The notes below the pieces were generated by a model. That model was not told the origin of the DNA. It did no database searches and saw only the letters and a program-made list of their open reading frames with translations. From Moraxellaceae bacterium (lineage in GTDB: Bacteria; Pseudomonadota; Gammaproteobacteria; Pseudomonadales; Moraxellaceae): DNA of 64,000 nucleotides. Below, one piece after another: positions 50,791 to 59,880 of this stretch (position 1 is its first letter; each line of letters opens with the position of its first letter). A program made the position numbers and the translations under genes. The stretch is taken from NCBI GenBank assembly GCA_029267635.1, contig JAJUIK010000002.1, positions 124,001-188,000 of the forward strand, read 5' to 3'.

Positions 50791-51831
50791 TTACTTTTTG
50801 TAACGTTCAACCATTTTCTCAAGAGAGATTGGACGAATCTTGTCGGCATTGCCAGCAGTACCAAAGGCTTCATAACGGTCGATACAGATTTGTTTCATCG
50901 CATCGACAGTTTTCGCGAAGAATTTACGTGGGTCAAATTCACTTGGATTCTCTGCCATAAAGCGGCGCATTGCACCTGTTGAAGCTAAACGCAAGTCAGT
51001 GTCAATATTGATTTTACGTACACCGTGCTTGATCGCTTCAACCAGCTGCTCAACTGGAACACCATAAGTTTCCTTGATTTCGCCACCATACTGGTTAATT
51101 ACTGCCAGCCATTCTTGTGGCACTGAGCTTGAGCCGTGCATGACAAGATGGGTATTGGGCAATGCCGCATGAATTTCTTTAATGCGGTCAATCGCCAAGA
51201 TATCGCCTGTAGGTGGACGAGTAAACTTGTACGCACCGTGTGAAGTACCGACTGCAATCGCCAATGCATCCACATTGGTATCTGCAACGAAGCTGCGTGC
51301 TTCTTCAACAGAAGTCAGGAGTTGGGAATGGTCAAGCACACCTTCTGCCCCCACGCCATCTTCTTCACCTGCCATACCGGTTTCAAGTGAACCTAGGCAG
51401 CCGATTTCGCCTTCTACAGAAACACCACAGGCATGCGCCATTTGTACCACACGGCGCGTCACATCGACGTTATATTCATAAGAGGTTGGCGTTTTGCCAT
51501 CTTCACCTAATGAACCGTCCATCATCACTGAGCTAAAGCCCAACTGGATTGAACGCTGACAAACGTCAGGGCTGGTTCCGTGGTCTTGATGCATCACCAC
51601 AGGAATATGTGGCCACTCTTCAATTGCCGCCTCAATCAGGTGACGCAAAAATGGCGCACCTGCGTATTTACGGGCACCTGCAGAAGCCTGAACGATCACA
51701 GGTGAGTTAGTGGCATCCGCAGCTAACATGATTGCGCGCATTTGTTCTAAGTTGTTTACGTTAAAAGCTGGTACGCCGTAGTGATGTTCTGCAGCGTGAT
51801 CCAAGAGCTGGCGCATTGAAATAAGAGCCAT
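50791..51831 (-). CDS. fba: Class II fructose-bisphosphate aldolase
   Basis: 346 residues of the CbbA/FbaA class II type with zinc ligands in [30 protein letters not shown] and [23 protein letters not shown] is the dihydroxyacetone-phosphate site. Cleaves and forms fructose-1,6-bisphosphate; in Acinetobacter, which lacks classical phosphofructokinase, its role is mainly gluconeogenic. Together with pgk and a lipoprotein gene it forms a minus-strand neighbourhood. Confidence 0.94.
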   Translation of the reverse strand: MALISMRQLLDHAAEHHYGVPAFNVNNLEQMRAIMLAADATNSPVIVQASAGARKYAGAPFLRHLIEAAIEEWPHIPVVMHQDHGTSPDVCQRSIQLGFSSVMMDGSLGEDGKTPTSYEYNVDVTRRVVQMAHACGVSVEGEIGCLGSLETGMAGEEDGVGAEGVLDHSQLLTSVEEARSFVADTNVDALAIAVGTSHGAYKFTRPPTGDILAIDRIKEIHAALPNTHLVMHGSSSVPQEWLAVINQYGGEIKETYGVPVEQLVEAIKHGVRKINIDTDLRLASTGAMRRFMAENPSEFDPRKFFAKTVDAMKQICIDRYEAFGTAGNADKIRPISLEKMVERYKK

Positions 51832-51903
51832 AATGTCCTCCCAGGTAATGCGGCTTATTCTACCTTGTGATTTATTTCAATTCAGCAACAAATAACAGGA
51901 ATT

Positions 51904-51935
51904 AAAAAAAAATCCCCGCAATTGCGGGGATTTTA
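51904..51935 (-). terminator. Terminator after small lipoprotein gene
   Basis: ATCCCCGC-AATT-GCGGGGAT palindrome; on the minus strand it is followed by nine T. It separates the lipoprotein gene from fba. Confidence 0.9.
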
Positions 51936-51952
51936 TGATGAAACTCAATTCA

Positions 51953-52219
51953 TTATTGAGCTTCTGAGCTCGCTGCTTCAGCTGCAGCAAGTGCTTCCGC
52001 TTCTTTAGCTTCTTCAGGTGAAACATCAGTATTCTTTTCATCAAGTACTGGCTGATCGATTGAATCGATCACTGCCTGTTGTTCAGGAGTGACTTTTTCA
52101 TCAACTGGAGCCGCCGTTTGAGCTTGGTCAGCTGCTGGTGCTTCTTCTTTCTTTGAACAAGCCGCCAAAGCCAATGGAGCAATTAATAAAGCCGCAAGGG
52201 TAAGTTGTTTCAATTTCAT
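51953..52219 (-). CDS. Small lipoprotein of unknown function
   Basis: 88 residues from the ATG at 52219: MKLKQLTLAALLIAPLALAACSKKEE, a lipoprotein signal with lipobox LAAC. The mature part is acidic and Ala/Glu rich (EEAKEAEALAAAEAASSEAQ), probably disordered or helical. It lies between pgk and fba and has its own terminator; the promoter region contains repeated TGACAT elements. Confidence 0.75.
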   Translation of the reverse strand: MKLKQLTLAALLIAPLALAACSKKEEAPAADQAQTAAPVDEKVTPEQQAVIDSIDQPVLDEKNTDVSPEEAKEAEALAAAEAASSEAQ

Positions 52220-52259
52220 CACATTTTCCCACAACAGGTGATTGATTGATGACAATCAT

Positions 52260-52277
52260 ATGTCACATATATGACAT
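52260..52277. promoter_or_regulatory. ATGTCA-N6-TGACAT palindrome upstream of lipoprotein gene
   Basis: ATGTCACATATATGACAT is an interrupted palindrome 40 bases before the lipoprotein ATG, with further GTCAT copies on both sides. It may be an operator; the regulator is unknown. Confidence 0.35.
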
Positions 52278-52293
52278 TTGTATGACTTTAGGC

Positions 52294-52323
52294 GAAAAAA
52301 TAGACGAATGGAAAATTCGTCTA
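52294..52323 (-). terminator. Terminator after pgk
   Basis: Minus strand TAGACGAAT-TTTCC-ATTCGTCTA followed by TTTTTT, 23 bases beyond the pgk stop. Confidence 0.88.
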
Positions 52324-52345
52324 CTTTTAATGCTTTTGTCAGGGC

Positions 52346-53533
52346 TTAAGCGCGTTCAAGCAATACCGCAACTGCAGGCAGGGTCTTACCTTCTACAAAT
52401 TCCAGGAATGCACCACCACCTGTTGAAATATAGCCAATTTTATTAGCGACTTCATATTTATCAATTGCTGCAAGCGTATCACCGCCACCGGCAATCGAGA
52501 AGCCTTCAGATTCAGCAATCGCCAAAGAAAGGGCTTTCGTGCCTTCCCCAAATTGATCCACTTCAAATACGCCGACCGGACCATTCCAAAGAATGGTTTT
52601 TGACATTTTCAGAATTTCTGCAAATGCTTTAGCCGTTTCCGGACCCACATCCAGAATCATGTCATTTTCAGTCACATCGGCCACTTTTTTGATGACCGCT
52701 GTGGTATTGGCCAATGAACCCAAGAAATCTTCAAAATTGATTTCAGAAGCATCAGCAACCACTACATCGGTTGGCAATGGTACAGACACTTTGGTCGCGA
52801 TCTGTTTAGCAGTTTCAACCAGATCCGCTTCATATAAGGATTTACCCACATTATGGCCTGCTGCTGCCAAGAAAGTATTGGCAATACCACCACCCACGAT
52901 CAACTGGTCACACAAGGTAGACAATGAATTCAGTACATCCAGTTTGGTAGATACTTTTGAACCGGCTACAATCGCGACCATTGGTTTTTCAGGGGTTTTC
53001 AAAGCACGCCCCAAAGCATCAAGTTCTGCTGCCAATAATGGACCTGCTGCAGCCACTGGCGCAAAACGTGCCACACCTTCAGTAGAGGCTTCTGCACGAT
53101 GCGCGGTACCAAATGCGTCCATGACAAAGACTTCACAAAGCGCTGCATATTTTTGCGCCAATTCAGGATTGTTTTTCTTTTCACCTGGGTTAAAACGCAC
53201 ATTTTCCAACAGCACGACTTGGCCTGGCTGAACTTCAACGCCATCTAAATAGTCAGTCAAGAGTTTAACTTCCTGACCCAATGCTTCAGTCAGGTACGCT
53301 GCTACTGGTGCAAGAGACTGTTCCGGCTTTGGCTCACCTTCAACAGGACGACCCAAGTGAGAGCACACCATAACCGCAGCCCCTTGTTGCAATGCTGCTT
53401 GGATGGTCGGCAACGCGGCACGCAAACGCGCATCACTGCTAATCACACCATTTTTCACCGGCACGTTAAGGTCTTCCCGAATAAGGACACGCTTACCTGC
53501 CAAATCAAGGTCAGTCATACGCTGAAAGTTCAT
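52346..53533 (-). CDS. pgk: Phosphoglycerate kinase
   Basis: 395 residues. Substrate-binding [15 protein letters not shown] and [15 protein letters not shown], hinge and nucleotide site [20 protein letters not shown] and C-terminal [15 protein letters not shown] with [14 protein letters not shown]. Interconverts 1,3-bisphosphoglycerate and 3-phosphoglycerate. Upstream neighbour of the lipoprotein and fba genes on the same strand. Confidence 0.96.
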   Translation of the reverse strand: MNFQRMTDLDLAGKRVLIREDLNVPVKNGVISSDARLRAALPTIQAALQQGAAVMVCSHLGRPVEGEPKPEQSLAPVAAYLTEALGQEVKLLTDYLDGVEVQPGQVVLLENVRFNPGEKKNNPELAQKYAALCEVFVMDAFGTAHRAEASTEGVARFAPVAAAGPLLAAELDALGRALKTPEKPMVAIVAGSKVSTKLDVLNSLSTLCDQLIVGGGIANTFLAAAGHNVGKSLYEADLVETAKQIATKVSVPLPTDVVVADASEINFEDFLGSLANTTAVIKKVADVTENDMILDVGPETAKAFAEILKMSKTILWNGPVGVFEVDQFGEGTKALSLAIAESEGFSIAGGGDTLAAIDKYEVANKIGYISTGGGAFLEFVEGKTLPAVAVLLERA

Positions 53534-53668
53534 GTCATGCTCTCTTTATAGATTTGAAAACGGGCCGATTTTAAATGATTCTCCTAAAAAAGGTTAGTTT
53601 CTTTTGCAAAAAGCTGCCTAAAGTAGAAGATTTGATTATGATAAGTAAAAACACTTGTACGCGAATTT

Positions 53669-54052
53669 ATGTCCATTCATCCAAAACCAGAATTAAACCG
53701 TCTGAACGTGCTCGGGGAACCTCTCGCAAGCTGTTGTTTTGACCCGATTACCGGCTATTTCCGCAACGGTTTTTGCCATACTGCCACGACCGATATTGGC
53801 CAACACACCATGTGTGCACAAATGACCTCTGAATTTCTGAATTTTTCCCAAAAAGTGGGGAATGACCTGATCACGCCTGTTGCGGAAGTCGGTTTTCCGG
53901 GTCTGGCGCCAGGTGATTTCTGGTGTATTTGTGTGACACGTTGGGTTGAAGCCTATCAGGCCGGCATGGCCCCCCCGATCAAGATTCAGGCGTGCCATCA
54001 GGCGGTATTAAGTTATGTGCCGTTAAATGTCTTGATGGATTTCGCAATCTGA
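53669..54052 (+). CDS. DUF2237 family protein
   Basis: 127 residues: NVLGEPLASCCFDPITGYFRNGFCHTATTDIGQHTMCAQMTSEFLNFSQKVGNDL ... GFPGLAPGDFWCICVTRWVEAYQAG, the DUF2237 pattern with conserved cysteines. Function is unknown. Its TGA overlaps the ATG of maf (TGATG), implying coupled translation. Confidence 0.88.
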   Translation: MSIHPKPELNRLNVLGEPLASCCFDPITGYFRNGFCHTATTDIGQHTMCAQMTSEFLNFSQKVGNDLITPVAEVGFPGLAPGDFWCICVTRWVEAYQAGMAPPIKIQACHQAVLSYVPLNVLMDFAI

Positions 54053-54639
54053 TGAGCGAAATTATTCTGGCTTCCAGCAGCACAACCCGTCGAGCCCTGA
54101 TGGACCGTTTGCAGCTAGCTTATCGCTGTATTTCACCCGAAATTGATGAATCACCACGTGGTGAATCGCATGCGGATGAGCTAGCAAAACGTCTGGCCTT
54201 TGAAAAGTCCCGAAGCATTGCCGAAGCCCATCCAGATGCAATTGTAATCGGCTCCGATCAGGTCGCCTGGCGTGAACATCAGCCGGCCGACTTTATCGGC
54301 AAACCCATCAGCGTAGCAAATGCCATTGCACAGCTACAGGCCAATTCCGGTCAGACGGTTTATTTCAGTACTGCCTTAAGCGTGCAGCAGATCAGTAGTG
54401 GCTTTGAACAAACCCTGATCGAACGCTTTGCGGTAAAATTCAGAGTGTTGTCACTGCCTGAAATCGAGCGTTATATTGCGCTCGATCAACCGCTACACTG
54501 TGCCGGCAGTTTTAAATGTGAAAGCCTGGGCATCAGTCTGTTTGAACAGATGAACGGTGCAGATCAGACCATACTGATGGGCTTGCCAATGATTCAGCTC
54601 TGCCAGATTTTGCGTCAACTCAACATCCAAATTCCTTAA
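54052..54639 (+). CDS. Maf family nucleotide pyrophosphatase (YceF-like)
   Basis: 195 residues from the ATG at 54052. Maf signatures: ILASSSTTRRALMDRL, EIDESPRGESHADELAKRLAFEKS, VIGSDQVAWRE and the GSFKCESLG segment with catalytic glutamate. The family hydrolyses modified or canonical nucleoside triphosphates; the YceF branch prefers m7GTP. Starts on the stop codon of the DUF2237 gene; the track extension is inside that gene. Confidence 0.9.
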   Translation: MSEIILASSSTTRRALMDRLQLAYRCISPEIDESPRGESHADELAKRLAFEKSRSIAEAHPDAIVIGSDQVAWREHQPADFIGKPISVANAIAQLQANSGQTVYFSTALSVQQISSGFEQTLIERFAVKFRVLSLPEIERYIALDQPLHCAGSFKCESLGISLFEQMNGADQTILMGLPMIQLCQILRQLNIQIP

Positions 54640-54656
54640 TCTCTCTCATAGGTGAC

Positions 54657-55823
54657 ATGATGTCCCAAGCTCTTGATGTCCTTGGCGGAATCACCGCCGA
54701 ACAGTTTCTGACCGAATACTGGCAAAAAAAACCGCTCTTGGTGCGCAATGCCCTGCCTGAAATTGCGGGAATTTTAGAACCGGCCGATGTTATGGAACTG
54801 GCTTTAGAAGAACACGTCAGTGCCCGTTTGATCAAGCAGAAAGACAAAGACCCGAACCAGTGGTCAGTGAAGTCCTCGCCACTGATTAAGGGTGATTTCC
54901 AGAAAATGCCGAAACTCTGGACCTTGCTGGTACAGGCCGTAGATCATTATTCTTTTGATCTGGCTGCACTCTGGAAAAAATTCTCGTTTATTCCGCAATG
55001 GCGTCGTGATGACATTATGGTGTCTTATGCACCGAAAGGCGGTTCAGTGGGTAAGCATTTCGATTTTTATGATGTGTTTTTAGTGCAAGGTTATGGCCAA
55101 CGCCGCTGGCAACTCGGTCAGATGTGTGATGCCGATACCGATTTTGTGCCGAAGCAGCCGCTCAAACTTTTGCCGGAAATGCAGGTCAATTTTGATGAAG
55201 TGCTAAATCCGGGCGATTTGCTGTATGTCCCGCCGGGCCTTGCACATTATGGCGTGGCCGAAGATGACTGCCTGACCTTCTCCTTTGGTTTCCGCATGCC
55301 GAATGTGGCCACCATGATGGACCGCATCAGTGACAAATTTGCCGACAATCCGCTTCTGAAAAATCCGTTGATGGATATTGCGCGCACTGAAGCCAGCCAA
55401 ATCGGTGAAATTACCCGTGATGAGCTGAATTATTTAAAAGCACATCTGCTGGAACGTTTACAAAATTCGCCAGAATTTGATGATGCCATTATGAGCCTGA
55501 TGTCTGAGGCGAAATATCCAGACAACATTCCTGAACCTGACGAAATTGAAGTAGACGACCTGACGGAAATCCTGCATCAGGGCTATGTCCTGTTGCTTGA
55601 ACCAGCTTCTCGCCTGTTATACAGCTTTGAGGATGAACAATTACTGTTTTGGGCCAATGGTGAAGGCATCTGTATCGATGTCAGCTTTGAACCGTTACTG
55701 AAACGACTGGCCGATGGTGAAGCGCTGGCCTTTGATGACAGCTTTACCATCGCACAGCTGGAAGACGTGGCCCAGCTGCTCAATGATTCCATTTTAATGC
55801 TGCTGCCACCCGAAGAAGAATAA
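54657..55823 (+). CDS. roxA: Cupin/JmjC ribosomal protein L16 arginine hydroxylase (RoxA/YcfD type)
   Basis: 388 residues. The JmjC fold places the Fe(II) ligands in GGSVGKHFDFYDVFLVQG (HxD) and LAHYGVAEDDCLTFSFG (His); the N-terminus FLTEYWQKKPLLVRNALPE is characteristic. YcfD hydroxylates Arg81 of ribosomal protein L16 using 2-oxoglutarate and O2. A C-terminal winged-helix part (about 280-388) follows. ATGs at 54657 and 54660 are both possible. Confidence 0.88.
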   Translation: MMSQALDVLGGITAEQFLTEYWQKKPLLVRNALPEIAGILEPADVMELALEEHVSARLIKQKDKDPNQWSVKSSPLIKGDFQKMPKLWTLLVQAVDHYSFDLAALWKKFSFIPQWRRDDIMVSYAPKGGSVGKHFDFYDVFLVQGYGQRRWQLGQMCDADTDFVPKQPLKLLPEMQVNFDEVLNPGDLLYVPPGLAHYGVAEDDCLTFSFGFRMPNVATMMDRISDKFADNPLLKNPLMDIARTEASQIGEITRDELNYLKAHLLERLQNSPEFDDAIMSLMSEAKYPDNIPEPDEIEVDDLTEILHQGYVLLLEPASRLLYSFEDEQLLFWANGEGICIDVSFEPLLKRLADGEALAFDDSFTIAQLEDVAQLLNDSILMLLPPEEE

Positions 55824-55839
55824 CGCATTTGAGATAAGC

Positions 55840-55870
55840 AAAATCCCGAAGCCTGCTTCGGGATTTTTTT
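55840..55870 (+). terminator. Terminator after roxA
   Basis: AAATCCCGAAGC-CT-GCTTCGGGATTTTTTT, perfect 12-base stem with T run. Confidence 0.92.
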
Positions 55871-55903
55871 ATTGATACCAGACAACTCGTGGTCGATGGT
55901 ACC

Positions 55904-56932
55904 TCAATAATAATTGCCATACTGTCTGGCATGTAAAAATGCCGGAATCAGTCCGGTCAATGCAGCACGGATATCAGCGCGTTCATTGATCAGCTGATGC
56001 GAGCCTTCTTCTAGCATCAGTAAGGTCTGTAAACGGAATTTACGCCGGATAAACTCAATGTTGTATTGCCAGTCTACGGTCTGGTCGAGCGCACCCTGCG
56101 CCATCCACACTGGAATCCGGCACGCTGGACGCTGTTCCATTTCCTGCATCCACTTTGACATCGCCAGAATCCAGTCCATGCCCATCATTCTCGGCTGCAA
56201 CGGATCTTTTAAACGGATAAAACGTAAAAATTCTGGGTTATGGTTATTGCGGCGAAAATGCCGGGGCACCTGTCTTTTGATGCGACGGATAATGCCTAGT
56301 CCAACAGAATTATGCCACCAGGCAGTTTTGGCCGGACGGATCAACGGCGAAAGCAACAACACGCGCCCGACAATCGGATTTTTACGTTTCTCGGCATATT
56401 CCAGCAAATGATGCATCCAGATGGCACCACCGGTACTTTGTCCAATGCCTAGCCAGGGTTGCGGTAACTGGTTGGCATGTTTGACATATTGATGAACGGC
56501 CTGCAAAACCTGCTGATAATGGTCAAAACTCTGGATACTGGCTGGTGAACCATCGCTCAGGCCATGACCAGGCAAATCATAAGTCAGGACACTAAAGCCC
56601 TGCTCCAGAATTTCCTGAATGATCGGCTGATAAATCCCGCTATGTTCCAGATAGCCATGCAACAAGCATACAGTTCCGGAAATTTTTTCAATTTTTGGCT
56701 GAAAAACCTGAACATGCAAACGAAATAGCGGCATTTGCACATAGCCTTGCCAATGATCGCAATCTAGCAATTGCAAACCATACAAATGACGGTAAGCTTG
56801 AATATCGACTGACGGTTGATAAGGACGATTCAAGTTTAACGGTTCGAGCAGTTGCGAGGTCACTTCACGGCTCGGTACCGGCAAATCCAGCTGCTTCAGG
56901 ACATTTGGATTTAAAAATGGAATATCCGGCAT
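55904..56932 (-). CDS. Alpha/beta hydrolase (lysophospholipase/monoglyceride lipase-like)
   Basis: 342 residues. Oxyanion segment VCLLHGYLEHSGIYQPI, TYDLPGHGLSDGSPASI, nucleophile in GIGQSTGGAIWMHH, aspartate in AQGALDQTVDW, histidine in EEGSHQLINE. No signal peptide. Its ATG abuts the stop of the upstream ydcF-like gene (TAAATG), so they are translated together. Confidence 0.85.
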   Translation of the reverse strand: MPDIPFLNPNVLKQLDLPVPSREVTSQLLEPLNLNRPYQPSVDIQAYRHLYGLQLLDCDHWQGYVQMPLFRLHVQVFQPKIEKISGTVCLLHGYLEHSGIYQPIIQEILEQGFSVLTYDLPGHGLSDGSPASIQSFDHYQQVLQAVHQYVKHANQLPQPWLGIGQSTGGAIWMHHLLEYAEKRKNPIVGRVLLLSPLIRPAKTAWWHNSVGLGIIRRIKRQVPRHFRRNNHNPEFLRFIRLKDPLQPRMMGMDWILAMSKWMQEMEQRPACRIPVWMAQGALDQTVDWQYNIEFIRRKFRLQTLLMLEEGSHQLINERADIRAALTGLIPAFLHARQYGNYY

Positions 56933-58069
56933 TTAAGGTACCTCCCGGCAATCACTTGAACCTAGCACCATATCACGGATCGTCGCCAACAACTCATAAT
57001 TGGCGCGGCGGCTATGATCATAATTCTGCTGACTAGGGCGCCAGCGGGTCAATTGTGTCGGCATCGGGGCTTCAACCGGAATGGTTTCAATCCCATTTAA
57101 GGCAAATAAACGCCGGGTGCGCGGCATGTGATAGCGATCAGTAATCAAAATCACCGTCGGTGCCCCGCCTTTTTTCTGCAGCAGCAAAGAGCTAAAACGG
57201 CTGTTTTCACAGGTATTCATGCTACGGTTTTCCAGCAGCTTGGCATCCACATCGCGCTGTTTCAGCCAGGCCTGCATATAAGGTGCTTCCACTCCGCTCA
57301 ACACAATCGGCAATTTATATTTTTTCTCAACTTGCAGGGTTTTTTCCAAACGCAGTCGGGTGTAGTGATTGACCACAATATCTTTCTGATTCTGGGCCAA
57401 AGTTAAACCGCCGCCGAGTACCACAATCGCATAGGGTTGGGATAAATCAGTTTGCAGCTGTTTTGAACTGTTCTGATTTTGCAGCTGGCTAATTTCCTGC
57501 TGTAGTGCCGGATCAACCACTGCTTCTGACGATGCTTGTTCAACTGGATGTGTGGTCAGGAACTCGACATAACGCTCCATTACGGCCTTGTTTTTACGAC
57601 TGCCCAGATCCAGCAATTCACGCACGGTCTGGGTCGGATCACCTTCAGATGTCGCACTTTCTGAAGATGCACTCTGGTTTAGCAGCGGGATGACCGGTTT
57701 TGTGTCTTGCTCATCCTGTTTTTCCTGCTGCTGCAGAATAATTTGCTGCAAAGCTTTGTAACGCAACTGAATCAGGGTCAAATCTTCAGTTTCCGGACGG
57801 TTCATTGCTTGTTCCATCACTTGCAGATAGGCCTGGCGAGCAATCCACAAATTCGACCCCGGCTCCAACGCATCATGTTCACTCAGTGCAGCCATTTTCT
57901 GGCTTTTGGCGGCCACTTCATCCACTTCGACCGGCACAAAACTATTTAATGCACTGACGATAAATTGTGAATAAAAAGGCGTATAAATCAAAACCATCAG
58001 AGCGCCAAAAAAACCAAATAACACGGCTACAAAACGGACCAGTCGAATCATCCCGTGCACGGTAGACAT
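56933..58069 (-). CDS. YdcF/ElyC/SanA family (DUF218) membrane protein
   Basis: 378 residues. One N-terminal membrane segment (VRFVAVLFGFFGALMVLIYTPFY), a long Gln/Glu-rich periplasmic linker (about 80-190), then DUF218: YAIVVLGGGLTLAQNQKDIVVNHYTRLRLEKTL, and VILITDRYHMPRTRRLFALNGIETIPV. ElyC affects peptidoglycan precursor handling in E. coli; the place next to murB fits an envelope role. Ends one base before the hydrolase ATG. Confidence 0.85.
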   Translation of the reverse strand: MSTVHGMIRLVRFVAVLFGFFGALMVLIYTPFYSQFIVSALNSFVPVEVDEVAAKSQKMAALSEHDALEPGSNLWIARQAYLQVMEQAMNRPETEDLTLIQLRYKALQQIILQQQEKQDEQDTKPVIPLLNQSASSESATSEGDPTQTVRELLDLGSRKNKAVMERYVEFLTTHPVEQASSEAVVDPALQQEISQLQNQNSSKQLQTDLSQPYAIVVLGGGLTLAQNQKDIVVNHYTRLRLEKTLQVEKKYKLPIVLSGVEAPYMQAWLKQRDVDAKLLENRSMNTCENSRFSSLLLQKKGGAPTVILITDRYHMPRTRRLFALNGIETIPVEAPMPTQLTRWRPSQQNYDHSRRANYELLATIRDMVLGSSDCREVP

Positions 58070-58075
58070 GATGCT

Positions 58076-59113
58076 TTATTCCGTATGTGGACGAATCAAA
58101 CCCGTCTGATCAAATAATACGGGTTCAGGTTCTAGCCGGATGTTAAATTTCTGCTGCACGTCCTGTTGCACGGCATGATAAGTGGCTTGCACATCAGCTA
58201 GGGTCGCCTGTGTATAATTGACCAGTACCAGTGCCTGTTTATCAAACATGCCGACGGCACCCAGGCGTTTACCTTTCCAGCCTGCTTGATCAATCAACCA
58301 GCCTGCTGCAATTTTGACTTCCCCGTTGGGCTGTGGATAATGCGGCACGTTTGGAAACTGTGCAGCCAACTGTTGATACATCGCTGATGAAATCACCGGG
58401 TTTTTAAAGAAACTGCCAACATTCGGATACTCTTTTGGATCAGGCAGTTTACTTTGGCGAATCCGGATGACCTGCTGCTGCAGGTTTTCCGCTGTGAGAT
58501 TGTCCCCAACTGCCTGTTTTAAATCCCCATAATTCAGTTTAAACGTCGGAGTTTTTAATAGTTTAAAATTGACATGGGTGATGATGTAACGGTTCGGATC
58601 ATTCTTAAAAATACTGTGGCGATACGCAAAGTGGCAATCTGCCGCAGCAATACTCTTAAATACTTGTTCGACCCGGTCATAGACGCTAACCGATTCAATA
58701 AATTCACCGGATTCTACCCCATAGGCACCGATATTCTGTACGGGAGATGCTCCGACCAGACCCGGAATCAGCGCAAGATTCTGCAAGCCATAGAGCTGCT
58801 GCGTAGTCGTAAACAAAACAAAATCGTGCCAGACTTCCCCGGCGCCCACTTTGAAGGTAGTGCTCTGTTCATCTTCAGCAATGATTTCAATGCCCTGAAT
58901 TACCATATGCAGAACCAGTGCCTGAATCTTTGCCGGCAATAACATATTGCTACCACCCGATAACACCAGCACATTTAGCTTCTGTTGCTGGGCAAACTTG
59001 AGGCCCTGTAGTAGATCTTCAGTCGAGTGGACCTGGCAATAATGTGAAGCAACTGCATCTAGCTTCAAGGTATTTAAAGCCTGAAGTTGTACATTTTGTT
59101 GAATTTGAATCAC
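58076..59113 (-). CDS. murB: UDP-N-acetylenolpyruvoylglucosamine reductase
   Basis: 345 residues, type I MurB. FAD-binding LSGGSNMLL and [27 protein letters not shown] carries the type I loop tyrosine region; the catalytic Ser lies in [10 protein letters not shown] and the C-terminal glutamate in RLEPEPVLF. Reduces UDP-GlcNAc-enolpyruvate to UDP-MurNAc. Sits between the phosphatase and ydcF genes with 6-12 base gaps. Confidence 0.95.
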   Translation of the reverse strand: MIQIQQNVQLQALNTLKLDAVASHYCQVHSTEDLLQGLKFAQQQKLNVLVLSGGSNMLLPAKIQALVLHMVIQGIEIIAEDEQSTTFKVGAGEVWHDFVLFTTTQQLYGLQNLALIPGLVGASPVQNIGAYGVESGEFIESVSVYDRVEQVFKSIAAADCHFAYRHSIFKNDPNRYIITHVNFKLLKTPTFKLNYGDLKQAVGDNLTAENLQQQVIRIRQSKLPDPKEYPNVGSFFKNPVISSAMYQQLAAQFPNVPHYPQPNGEVKIAAGWLIDQAGWKGKRLGAVGMFDKQALVLVNYTQATLADVQATYHAVQQDVQQKFNIRLEPEPVLFDQTGLIRPHTE

Positions 59114-59125
59114 GTCTAGAAACCT

Positions 59126-59641
59126 TTAGCTGAATTGCTGCATGTGTATTTTTAAAGCCTTCACCCAAGCCAGGCTGCTCGACTCACATTGATCCAGCAC
59201 ACGCTCAAATCCTGCTGCACCACCATAATAAGGATCAGGTAAAGCTTGCTGCGGATAGATCGGATCATGCTCGCTCATCAGGGCAATGCGGGCACGAACT
59301 TGAGTCAGGCCAAATTCAGCCAGCGCTTGTTGTTGTAAATCTTGGATATCTTGTAAGTTCTGCTCATCCATCGCCAGAATTAAATCGAACTCGATAAAAT
59401 CATGCAGGCTGATCTGACGGGCACGTAAAGCAGATAAATCATAACCGCGCTTTTTTGCATGCTGCTGACTGCGCAAATCAGGGGCTTTATTGGGGTGATA
59501 ATTGCTGGTGCCGGCCGAATCGACCCAGACATTTAACTGATGTGCATCACAATAATGTCTGAAGATCACCTCTGCCGTGGGAGAGCGACAAATATTGCCT
59601 AAACAGACACATAACACCTTGTAGGGCGTTGCGGATGACAT
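59126..59641 (-). CDS. Low-molecular-weight protein tyrosine phosphatase
   Basis: 171 residues; the phosphate loop is VCLGNICRSPTAE at the N-terminus (CX5R) and the general acid lies in ALPDPYYGG. Cytoplasmic. In Acinetobacter and relatives Wzb-type members reverse tyrosine kinases of capsule export, but no capsule genes adjoin; this copy is the housekeeping type beside murB, and its target is unknown. Confidence 0.9.
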   Translation of the reverse strand: MSSATPYKVLCVCLGNICRSPTAEVIFRHYCDAHQLNVWVDSAGTSNYHPNKAPDLRSQQHAKKRGYDLSALRARQISLHDFIEFDLILAMDEQNLQDIQDLQQQALAEFGLTQVRARIALMSEHDPIYPQQALPDPYYGGAAGFERVLDQCESSSLAWVKALKIHMQQFS

Positions 59642-59880
59642 AGCAACCTCAGTATTTCATTTTGAATCTAAGGCTTTATGTTAAGGGATTTACCGCATGA
59701 ATCCTATAGAGGGCTAAAACAATAATTTTCAATTTATCCTGAAAAATACAGCTAAATCGACTGCCGTATACGTAGGACAAGATGACTTTACCATCCTCCA
59801 CGCCGCCTAGATTTCCCTGAATCCAGATAATCCAAACCCATCTTGTTTAAACCATAGCGAAGTAGAACTTCAATGAGGGG

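Noticed and set aside
59642-59880. Possible small gene or RNA between dnaX and the phosphatase gene
   Set aside because: All frames are short, and I saw no stable hairpin or terminator.
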